Of a stretch of 54,425 bases of DNA, positions 8,183 through 14,636 are shown one piece after another. The position numbers and the translations under genes are program-made. Position 1 is the stretch's first letter. The number at the start of each line of letters is the position of its first letter. The notes under the pieces are model-generated. The model had not been told where the DNA came from, made no database searches, and saw only the letters and a list, made by a program, of their open reading frames with translations. The stretch comes from Nitrospirota bacterium. Its GTDB lineage: Bacteria > Nitrospirota > UBA9217. The stretch covers positions 1-54,425 of the forward strand of contig JAGVOT010000060.1 of the NCBI GenBank assembly GCA_020052615.1, read 5' to 3'.

Positions 8183-8206
8183 GGAACCCTGTCCCGAACA
8201 GGACAG
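8183..8206 (-). promoter_or_regulatory. Putative sigma-54 activator binding site (UAS) for the transporter unit
   Basis: On the minus strand the core reads TGTCCTGTTCGGGACAGGG, an inverted repeat CCTGT-N5-ACAGG with a conserved GTTCC extension. The same element occurs at 11272-11296 at nearly the same distance from another -24/-12 promoter (47 versus 49 bp), which supports its being an enhancer site. The obvious candidate activator is the NtrC-type regulator at 14617-15975; binding is inferred. Confidence 0.65.
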
Positions 8207-8217
8207 CAAGGGGAAGG

Positions 8218-9924
8218 CTATTGTGCTGTTTCGGACATGCAGGTCCTCCGGAAGAGGGTGACAAATATTTTATACTTGAACACCCCCGTCGATGACTCGA
8301 ACCGCCGCACCGGATTTGGATCGACCCGGTCACGATCGATGCCGGGCGGAAGGATACCAAGAGGTTCGCCGGAAAGGACCGCGACCGGCGGGCAATCGTC
8401 GGGCACGCCTTCATTGTAGAATGCCGGCAGCCTGACCTCCCAGGTGAACCGGAGCGACGACTGCGCGATGGACCCCTGCTCCGGCAGGGCCGCGGGCGGC
8501 GTTCGATAGCGTACTCTTTTTTTCGTGAAGAGGTCGAGGAGCGGGACCGCCATTTCCGTATTGCCCGCTGACCGCGGCTGCGGCAGGGCGTAGACCTCCA
8601 CGTCGCCGCCGTCCAGGGTGTCAAGATAGCTGCCGGCATCGCGGAGATTGACGAGGCTCATCCTCTCCAGGAACGGCCCATAGGCGCCCAGGGCGATCAC
8701 CAGCGACGTGGTCACGCCGCACCAGACGATGAATTGCCGCACCCCGCGGTCCCTTGCTTCCTGGATCCCGTAGGAAGCCATAAGGGCGAAGAGCGGGGCC
8801 AGGGGGAGAAGATACCGTATCCGTTCATGGTGGAGGAAGACCGCGAAGACCGCGGACCACGCGGGAACCAGAAAGCGCGCATCTCTCCTCCTGACCGCGG
8901 CCGCGATGCCGACGACGGCGGCAGCGGTCAGGAACGGATGGGTTTGAAAGAGAACGGTCGACAAAAAGCCCTCCTGCCATCGCTTGAGACCTTCCGACTG
9001 ATAGGTGAAAAGCAGACGCACCTGCTCCCTGATGACGTCATACTGTGAAAAAAGGACGGCGAGGGACAGCACCCCTGCCCCCGCAAGGACCGCTGCCGCG
9101 CGCGCGATGACCACGCGCCGGTCGTTCCTTGACGGAACGATGATGAGGATGATCAGAAGGGGAAACAGCAGGATCGCTGCGGAATATTTGGAGAAGAGGC
9201 TTAAGAACAGCGCAAGGCAGGCGCCGGATATCCGGGGCAGCCCCCCCCGTTCGATGGCGCCCTGATAGGTGTAGATGGCGAGCGTAATGAAGAACATGGC
9301 CGGGACATCGGCCAGCATGAGGGGTACCTGCGTAAGAAGGTACGGCATTCCCAGAAGCAGGAGGCCCGCGGCCGTCCCGGTCTCGCGGTTCCAGAGCGTC
9401 CTGCCGATATGATAGGTCAAGAGGACGGTGAGGGAAAAAAGGAGGGTCGTAAATGCCTGGATGAACAGGCGCGATTCGCCGAGATACCGGAACAGGAGGC
9501 CGTACAGGAAGGGCACGACGGGAAGGTCCGTCCATGCCCCGATCGCCCCGCCCCATTCCCGGAAAAAGGAGGATATCCCGTAAAGCTCCAGGTGCTTTGC
9601 CTGAAGGAAGTACCGCGAGGCGTCGATGATCACCTCCGGCCCCCCCCAGAGCGGAAGGACCGCGAGGAACGCGAGGAGCGGCAGAAGCACAGCGGGAGCG
9701 CGGTCAAGGAGGGTGCTGCGGGAGAGAATAAATGAGGCGATGATGCCGAGCGCGATGAACGAATAGACCCGCCCGGCGGCCGCGCCGGGGAGGATCCAGT
9801 TCCAGTTCGTGAGCGCGTTATCGTCGAGAGAGCGTCCGATCACGAGCAGGGGCACGGCGAGGAGCGCCGCGAACGCGGTGAGCAGCAAGGCATCTGTTCT
9901 CTCCGGTCTTGTCACCGGTCGCAT
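8218..9924 (-). CDS. GT39-like membrane glycosyltransferase (ArnT/PMT superfamily)
   Basis: Integral membrane protein of 568 residues with about 11-13 hydrophobic helices in the first 400 residues and a soluble C-terminal domain (about 400-560). The first extracytoplasmic loop contains acidic residues (IIDASRYFLQAKHLELYG...GGAIGAWTDLPVVPFLYG), the arrangement of polyprenyl-phosphate-sugar-using GT-C enzymes, and the helix with LMLADVPAMFF is typical of the PMT_2 family. It would transfer a sugar from a lipid carrier on the periplasmic side. Its place inside the sulfur island, 60 bp after the DsrE-like gene, is unexpected; co-transcription is likely but a functional link is not evident. Confidence 0.85.
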   Translation of the reverse strand: MRPVTRPERTDALLLTAFAALLAVPLLVIGRSLDDNALTNWNWILPGAAAGRVYSFIALGIIASFILSRSTLLDRAPAVLLPLLAFLAVLPLWGGPEVIIDASRYFLQAKHLELYGISSFFREWGGAIGAWTDLPVVPFLYGLLFRYLGESRLFIQAFTTLLFSLTVLLTYHIGRTLWNRETGTAAGLLLLGMPYLLTQVPLMLADVPAMFFITLAIYTYQGAIERGGLPRISGACLALFLSLFSKYSAAILLFPLLIILIIVPSRNDRRVVIARAAAVLAGAGVLSLAVLFSQYDVIREQVRLLFTYQSEGLKRWQEGFLSTVLFQTHPFLTAAAVVGIAAAVRRRDARFLVPAWSAVFAVFLHHERIRYLLPLAPLFALMASYGIQEARDRGVRQFIVWCGVTTSLVIALGAYGPFLERMSLVNLRDAGSYLDTLDGGDVEVYALPQPRSAGNTEMAVPLLDLFTKKRVRYRTPPAALPEQGSIAQSSLRFTWEVRLPAFYNEGVPDDCPPVAVLSGEPLGILPPGIDRDRVDPNPVRRFESSTGVFKYKIFVTLFRRTCMSETAQ

Positions 9925-9984
9925 CCCTTCGCCAAAGTCCGTCGCCGCCCGCGCGAGAGGGGGGTTCGGAGCGCGGTCCCGCCG

Positions 9985-10287
9985 TCACAGGACAATGACC
10001 TTGTCCGCCTCGTGCAGCATCGTCGCGTTGTCATACTGGCTGCCGCGCACCACTGCTCCCGGTATGGCGTCAAGGGGAACGCCGAGCCCCTGTGCGCTGT
10101 GCTCGCAGAAGCTCATGACGATCGTTTGTCGCTCCGACAGCTCCCGCACCTCCGGCCGGGTCAACAGGAGCGTTCCCGCGTCCATGACGAAAATGCCGAC
10201 CTCATACCCCCGGGCTGTCGCCGCGGCGGTGATCCCGGCCATGGCATCAGGGTGGTGGTCCGTCGTAACGAGTATTCCCAGTTTCAT
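9985..10287 (-). CDS. DsrE-family protein
   Basis: Protein of 100 residues with the DsrE/F-like fold pattern: MKLGILVTTDHHPDA start, a central VGIFVMDAGTLLL strand, and Cys61 in MSFCEHSAQGLGVP, the position of the sulfur-carrying cysteine in TusD/DsrE proteins. Ends ATMLHEADKVIVL as many DsrE proteins do. Probably a cytoplasmic persulfide carrier acting with the TusA proteins of the island. Third small protein after the 90- and 55-residue ones, in one apparent operon from the sigma-54 promoter at 11212-11227. Confidence 0.85.
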   Translation of the reverse strand: MKLGILVTTDHHPDAMAGITAAATARGYEVGIFVMDAGTLLLTRPEVRELSERQTIVMSFCEHSAQGLGVPLDAIPGAVVRGSQYDNATMLHEADKVIVL

Positions 10288-10327
10288 GTCAGCCTGCCCC
10301 CCTGTCTGAAGCGTCCCCTGGTCCCTG

Positions 10328-10495
10328 CTACCAGGAAATGACGCTGTCGCTCGAGAAGATCAGCTCGACGATCTTGTCGTAGTCCTTGTCGGTGCGAAGA
10401 TCCACCACCGTGACCGCATGGTCCTGCTTCTGGGCATCCAGGACCCCGCTGATGGTCGCGTCAGGGTCCTTCCTCATGAGACAGAGAATGTTCAT
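10328..10495 (-). CDS. Mini DsrH/TusB-like protein (55 residues)
   Basis: Short gene of 55 codons: start ATG at 10495 with AAGGAG eight bases upstream, stop TAG at 10328. It begins MNILCLMRKDPDATISG, has a predicted alternating strand/helix pattern, and ends YDKIVELIFSSDSVISW. The ending resembles TusB/DsrH proteins, which finish with an aromatic-rich V(I/Q)SW; the usual family length is about 95, so this would be a shortened form. The single Cys is Cys5. It lies 24 bp after the 90-residue gene and 40 bp before the DsrE-like gene, which supports a DsrEFH-like trio. The assignment rests on this weak similarity and on context. Confidence 0.6.
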   Translation of the reverse strand: MNILCLMRKDPDATISGVLDAQKQDHAVTVVDLRTDKDYDKIVELIFSSDSVISW

Positions 10496-10519
10496 ACTGT
10501 CGTCTCCTTCGCGACCTGG

Positions 10520-10792
10520 TCAATAGGCCAGGATATGGTCATAGCCGGGAAGCCGCCTCACGAGCTCTTCGGTCGAGCAGAATTCCAGGTCCGCGTTCTC
10601 CGGAACATTCGTCCAGATGCGCATATCGAGGTCCCGCAGGGTCTCGATGTTCAGGGTGTTCCCTTCGGTCTCCTCGACCTTCCGGCCCAGCACATACACG
10701 TCGATCACGTCGTCCCGGAGCGTGGCCCCCACGGCCATCCGGAGCGCCTCCTCCTGCCGTTCCCGAACCAGCACCGCGATCTTTTTAGCCAT
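10520..10792 (-). CDS. DsrE/F-like small protein
   Basis: Protein of 90 residues: MAKKIAVLVRERQEEALRMA start, a DVYVLGR strand, and Cys72 in ADLEFCSTEELVRR, ending YDHILAY. The layout (N-terminal VLV strand, helix, DVYVL strand, C-terminal hydrophobic strand) matches the DsrE/DsrF superfamily, but no signature is strong. Its position between the TusA-like and the DsrH-like genes supports a role in sulfur relay. Preceded by a 116-bp gap that contains a strong hairpin (10853-10874). Confidence 0.65.
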   Translation of the reverse strand: MAKKIAVLVRERQEEALRMAVGATLRDDVIDVYVLGRKVEETEGNTLNIETLRDLDMRIWTNVPENADLEFCSTEELVRRLPGYDHILAY

Positions 10793-10852
10793 GGCATCCT
10801 CGCTGACTTCTTCCCGCCGTGGTCCTCGTCCGGGGTGTCAGATGATAATGGT

Positions 10853-10874
10853 CCGGCATCCCGGAGGATGCCGG
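10853..10874. other. Hairpin between TusA-like and DsrE/F-like genes
   Basis: CCGGCATCC (10853-10861), loop CGGA, GGATGCCGG (10866-10874): a perfect nine-base-pair stem with a four-base loop inside the operon. There is no T-run on either side, so an RNA-processing or stability role is more likely than termination. Confidence 0.5.
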
Positions 10875-10908
10875 AGAATCCCGGAAGGGGATCGGGGGAG
10901 AGTCGATC

Positions 10909-11142
10909 TCAAGAGCATTTTTGGATCGTGAAATAGATCGTTCGGCCCTGCACGGTCGTTTCAAGCAGGGCGTAGCCATGCCGCGCGCAAAGCGCGGGGA
11001 CGCTTTCCCTGGCGCCGGCGTCGTTCGTGATAACCGAGAGGACCTGTCCCGGGCCGAGCTGGTTCATGGTCATCTCGATCACGATCGCCGGCCGGGGCTG
11101 CACCAAGCCTTTGATATCAAGGGTCTTGTCCGCCTGTGCCAT
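10909..11142 (-). CDS. TusA-like protein lacking the catalytic cysteine
   Basis: Protein of 77 residues with TusA layout: LDIKGLVQPRPAI, then PGQVLSVITNDAG, VPALCARHGYAL and a final YFTIQKCS. In TusA the motif reads GLxCPxP; here Gln15 takes the place of the persulfide cysteine. Cys52 (where TusA has its second conserved cysteine) and a near-terminal Cys76 remain. It may act as a non-catalytic scaffold or use another cysteine. The frame is open to 11256 (TTG) but the sigma-54 promoter at 11212-11227 lies inside that extension, so ATG 11142, or GTG 11163, is the likely start. First gene of the DsrE-like operon. Confidence 0.75.
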   Translation of the reverse strand: MAQADKTLDIKGLVQPRPAIVIEMTMNQLGPGQVLSVITNDAGARESVPALCARHGYALLETTVQGRTIYFTIQKCS

Positions 11143-11211
11143 GAGCAACCCCGTTTTGTTCACTGCTCGTCCGTCCCGCCCATCCACCCGGTGGCCTTTC
11201 ACCCTCTGCGT

Positions 11212-11227
11212 AGCAAGGGCGGTGCCA
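11212..11227 (-). promoter_or_regulatory. Sigma-54 (-24/-12) promoter of the TusA-like/DsrE-like operon
   Basis: The minus strand reads TGGCAC-CGCCC-TTGCT, a perfect match to the TGGCAC-N5-TTGCW consensus with the invariant GG and GC. Transcription would begin near 11200, some 60 bases before ATG 11142. The activator palindrome lies 49 bp upstream, and GGTTAG occurs just before the -24 box as in the other unit. Confidence 0.82.
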
Positions 11228-11271
11228 AAGCCTAACCAGCCGATAAATTTGAACAAGGCAGTTTTTCTTTT

Positions 11272-11296
11272 GGAAACCCTGTTCCAAACAGGACAT
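11272..11296 (-). promoter_or_regulatory. Putative sigma-54 activator binding site (UAS)
   Basis: Minus-strand core TGTCCTGTTTGGAACAGGG, an inverted repeat CCTGT-N5-ACAGG followed by GTTTCC. It matches the site at 8183-8206 at all but two core positions, and both changes (T/C and A/G) keep the palindrome. It sits in the 235-bp divergent region between the sulfur operon and the PhnD-kinase-activator operon. The stretch between it and the -24 box is AT-rich (AAAAGAAAAA, CAAATTTAT), as expected for a bent or IHF-bound spacer. Confidence 0.68.
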
Positions 11297-11342
11297 CGGC
11301 GAAGCAGCCATTGTCCCGATCGCTCCAGGGAGCCCTAATCTG

Positions 11343-11372
11343 TTGCATTCTTCGCACGGTCCCGCGTATAAT
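11343..11372 (+). promoter_or_regulatory. Sigma-70-type promoter of the PhnD-like gene, possibly leaderless
   Basis: TTGCAT (11343-11348), 18 bp, then a perfect TATAAT (11367-11372). Transcription would start six to seven bases later, at or next to the ATG at 11378, and no Shine-Dalgarno sequence precedes that ATG, so the mRNA may be leaderless. Confidence 0.55.
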
Positions 11373-11377
11373 AGCAT

Positions 11378-13027
11378 ATGAAGCGCCCGTTCCTCCTCGT
11401 TTTGGCCGCGGCATCCTTGTTCTGCTCCCCGGCAGCGGCCGCTTCCCCGGGGAATCCGCCCTCCGGACCGGCGGCGTCGAATGCCCCTCCCCCGCTTGTC
11501 TTCGTCATATTGCCCGTCGAAAATCCGAGCGTCGTTTATGAGAAGTTCCTGCCGCTCAAGGAATATCTTGAAAAGGCGATCTCCCGGACGATCGTCCTGC
11601 GGATTGCCCGGGATTACCAGGAGGCGATCCACGCGATCGGCACCGGCAGTGCGCATCTTGCCTATCTCGATCCTTCGGCCTACTGCGAAGCGCGCTTTCT
11701 GCACCGCGTCGTCCCGCTGGTCAAAACGATACGGAACGGGTCTCCGACCTATCGCAGCGTACTCGTTGCGCGGAGCGATTCGGGGATCCACAAGATCATT
11801 GAGGCCAAGAACAAGCGCATCGCCTTCGGCAATAACAGCTCGTCCTCGTCCTATCTCATCCCCGCCGTCATGTTCAAGGAAGTGGGGATCGGCCTCTCGT
11901 CGTTCGCGACCGTCGATTTTCTCGAACAGGAAGACCGGATCGCGCTTTCGGTCCTGGCAAAACGCCACGATATCGGCGGCATGAGCGAACGCGTCGCGAA
12001 AAAATACCTCGGCGACGGCCTCTCGATCATCAATGTATCCGAACCCATCCCCCAGTACGCGCTCAGCGCCTCCGCGGGGCTGCCGGCCGCCCTTCGGAAG
12101 AGCATCCGCAGGGCATTGTTGTCGATCGGAAAGGGCCGCGATCCGGCCCTGATCGCGGCCATGAAGGACATCGACGGCTTCGCGCCGGTGGAAGACCGGG
12201 AGTTCGATGTCGTGCGGGTGATGATCAAGAACCTCACGGGGAAGAACTACCTCTCCTATCCGAAGAACGTGATCAAGGTCGCCATTCTCCCGCTCTACTC
12301 GGCGATCACGCTCTTTGAACGCTTCGATCCGCTCATGCGGTATCTCTCGGAACGGACCGGCCGCGAGTTCAAGCTCGTGATCCCGAAGGACTTCGAGGAC
12401 TTCTTCGCCATCATCGAGCGCGGAGACGCCGATTTCTCCTACTCGAACCCCTATATCTACATCCAGCTTGCCAACCGGGGCCTCCTGACGGCCTTTGCCA
12501 ACACGGTCCTGGAGGAAACGGGCGACATCTTTCGCGGGATCATCATCACCCATCGGGACAGCCCGATCCAGACCGTCGAGGACCTCAAGGGGAGGGATGT
12601 GATGGTCGTTTCCTACCGGTCGGCCGGAGGCTTCCTGGCCCAGAGGCTCTTTCTGTCGGAAAGCGGCATCGACGTCTTCAGGGACCTGAAGCTTCGGGAA
12701 GGGAAACGGCAGGAAACGGTCATCCTGAACGTCTACCGCGGGACGGCGGACGCGGGATTCGTGCGGGAATCAGCGCTCGATGTGCTCCGCGAAGAGATCG
12801 ACCTGAGCAGGGTCCGCGTGCTCGCCCGGACGCCCTACATCCCGAACTGGCCCTTCGCCGCCACGAAACGGGCGGACGGGGATCTCACGGCGCAGGTGCA
12901 GCAGGCCCTCACGGAGCTCGCGGACCGCAGGGTGCTGACCGCCGCCCGCGTGCGCGGCTTCAAGATAGCGGACAACAGGGACTTTGACGATCTGCGGGAA
13001 TGGATCGACCGGAAAACGCATGAATAA
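11378..13027 (+). CDS. Tandem PhnD-domain periplasmic binding protein
   Basis: Protein of 549 residues with a signal peptide (LLVLAAASLFCSPAAAA, cleavage near residue 22) and two consecutive phosphonate/phosphite-type (PhnD) solute-binding domains, about 38-285 and 300-540. Each begins with a beta strand (VFVILPVENPSVVYEKFLPL; VAILPLYSAITLFERFDPLM) and has the Y(L/S)xPxxY pocket strand (AYLDPSAYCEA; FSYSNPYIYIQ). There is no ABC transporter nearby; instead a histidine kinase and a sigma-54 activator follow, as for the arsenite sensor AioX-AioS-AioR, so a sensory rather than transport role is likely. The ligand is unknown but could be a sulfur oxyanion. Its stop overlaps the kinase start by 8 bases. 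Confidence 0.88.
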   Translation: MKRPFLLVLAAASLFCSPAAAASPGNPPSGPAASNAPPPLVFVILPVENPSVVYEKFLPLKEYLEKAISRTIVLRIARDYQEAIHAIGTGSAHLAYLDPSAYCEARFLHRVVPLVKTIRNGSPTYRSVLVARSDSGIHKIIEAKNKRIAFGNNSSSSSYLIPAVMFKEVGIGLSSFATVDFLEQEDRIALSVLAKRHDIGGMSERVAKKYLGDGLSIINVSEPIPQYALSASAGLPAALRKSIRRALLSIGKGRDPALIAAMKDIDGFAPVEDREFDVVRVMIKNLTGKNYLSYPKNVIKVAILPLYSAITLFERFDPLMRYLSERTGREFKLVIPKDFEDFFAIIERGDADFSYSNPYIYIQLANRGLLTAFANTVLEETGDIFRGIIITHRDSPIQTVEDLKGRDVMVVSYRSAGGFLAQRLFLSESGIDVFRDLKLREGKRQETVILNVYRGTADAGFVRESALDVLREEIDLSRVRVLARTPYIPNWPFAATKRADGDLTAQVQQALTELADRRVLTAARVRGFKIADNRDFDDLREWIDRKTHE

Positions 13028-14636
13028 ACTTGGCCTGGGGCTGAAATTCTCGCTTGCCGTCACCATGCTGATCGTGCTGACCATGACCGTGGTCGCCACC
13101 CTGGTCATCAGCAACCAGCGGGAGGCGCTGCGGGAGAACACCGCGCAAAGCAACCTGTCGATGACCCGGAACCTCGCGCACGACGCCGAGGGGCCGATGC
13201 TCGTATTCGACCCGCTGCGGCTCGACGAGCTGGTCACCACCGTCCTGGACGCCACGGCCTGCTCCTATGCGATGGTCACGGACCGGGACGGGCGCATCGT
13301 CGCTCACACGAAGCGCCGCATGATCGGCAGCCTGGCGCGGCAGGCGGAGGGTGACGGCCCCGCGGGCCGCACCCTTCCCGTCGGGGAGATCATTCGGGAG
13401 CGCCTCATCGACGGCGTGCAGGTCAAGGAGTTCACGGTCCCGATCACCATCGGCTCGGAGACTCTGGGCGCGGCGACGATTGCTTACTCGGCACGGGGGA
13501 CCGATACGGCGATCGAACGGGACCTCGCGAAGCTGCGGCGGTCCATCGTGTTCATCACCGGCGTCGTCCTCCTTTTCGGCGTTGTCGGCGCCTTTGCGGT
13601 TTCCTCCGTCATGACGCGGCCGATCACGCGGCTCAAGCAGAAGATGCAGGATGTCCAGGCAGGCAACCTGAACGCCGAGGTGGAGAACCCCCGCATCGTC
13701 ACCTGCCGGGAGCGGCTGAACTGCCGCAAGACGGACTGTCCCGCGTACGGCAAGCCCCGGTGCTGGGCCGTTGCCGGCACCTTCTGCCACGATACGGTGC
13801 AGGGCCAGTTCGCCCAGAAGATCGGCGACTGCCGAAAGTGCGTCGTATACCGGGAATCGTGCGGCGATGAGATCGGGGAGCTCGTGGAGGTCTTCAACCA
13901 GATGGTGAAGGACCTCCGGTACAACCTTTCGGAGCTGGAGAAGGTGAACACCGAGAAGTCCCGGATGGAGCGGCTTTCCGCCCTCGGCGAGATGGCATCC
14001 ACCGTGGCGCACGAGACGAAGAACCCTCTCAACTCCATCCGCCTCGCGACATCCTACCTCAAGAAGAACTTCCAGGGCGAGATCCTGACCGAGTTCCTGG
14101 AGATCATCGAACAGGAGGTGGCCCGGCTCAACGAACTGACCTCCGGCTTCCTCGGGTATTCGAAGCCCGCGCCGCTCAAGCTCAAGCCCTGCGACATAAA
14201 CGCCGTCATCCGGTCGACCGTGGATCTCGTCCGTCAGGATGCCACGGACCGGAACATCGAGCTGGTCGTGCTGACCGATGATCACGCGCCCCCGGTGGGA
14301 TGCGACATCTCCCAGATCAAGCAGGCGCTCCTGAACCTGCTGATAAACGCCATGGACGCGTCGGCCGCGGGCAGCGCCATCACGGTCACGACCGAATCGG
14401 CGGACCGCCGCATCCGGATCTCGGTGCAGGACACGGGGGCGGGCATACCGCAGGACGAGATTGAAAATATCTTCAAACCGTTCTATACTACAAAGACCCG
14501 CGGCGCGGGTCTCGGGCTCGCGATCGTCGAGCGGATCGTGAAGGAGCACGGCGGAGAGATCCGCGTAGTGAGCAGCCGGGGAAAGGGGACGACGTTTACC
14601 ATCGACCTGTCGGCACATGCCTATGCAAAACCATAA
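13020..14636 (+). CDS. Membrane sensor histidine kinase with eight-cysteine module
   Basis: Kinase of 538 residues. TM1 is at about 7-31, a periplasmic sensor region at 32-170, TM2 at about 175-199, then HAMP. Directly after HAMP comes a cysteine-rich insert with Cys229, 235, 240, 248, 256, 271, 274 and 281 (DCPAYG, RCWAVAGTFC, GDCRKCVVYRESC), probably a metal or redox site. The phospho-acceptor is His331 in STVAHETKNPLNS, followed by HATPase_c with N (NLLINAMDAS), G1 (DTGAGIP) and G2 (GAGLGLAIV) boxes. The frame opens at 12984 but ATG 13020, overlapping the PhnD gene end, gives the normal N-terminus. Overlaps the response-regulator gene by 20 bases. Confidence 0.92.
   Translation: MNKLGLGLKFSLAVTMLIVLTMTVVATLVISNQREALRENTAQSNLSMTRNLAHDAEGPMLVFDPLRLDELVTTVLDATACSYAMVTDRDGRIVAHTKRRMIGSLARQAEGDGPAGRTLPVGEIIRERLIDGVQVKEFTVPITIGSETLGAATIAYSARGTDTAIERDLAKLRRSIVFITGVVLLFGVVGAFAVSSVMTRPITRLKQKMQDVQAGNLNAEVENPRIVTCRERLNCRKTDCPAYGKPRCWAVAGTFCHDTVQGQFAQKIGDCRKCVVYRESCGDEIGELVEVFNQMVKDLRYNLSELEKVNTEKSRMERLSALGEMASTVAHETKNPLNSIRLATSYLKKNFQGEILTEFLEIIEQEVARLNELTSGFLGYSKPAPLKLKPCDINAVIRSTVDLVRQDATDRNIELVVLTDDHAPPVGCDISQIKQALLNLLINAMDASAAGSAITVTTESADRRIRISVQDTGAGIPQDEIENIFKPFYTTKTRGAGLGLAIVERIVKEHGGEIRVVSSRGKGTTFTIDLSAHAYAKP

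Noticed and set aside
11143-11256. N-terminal extension of the TusA-like protein from TTG 11256
   Set aside because: The sigma-54 promoter lies inside it, so transcription would begin downstream of that start.
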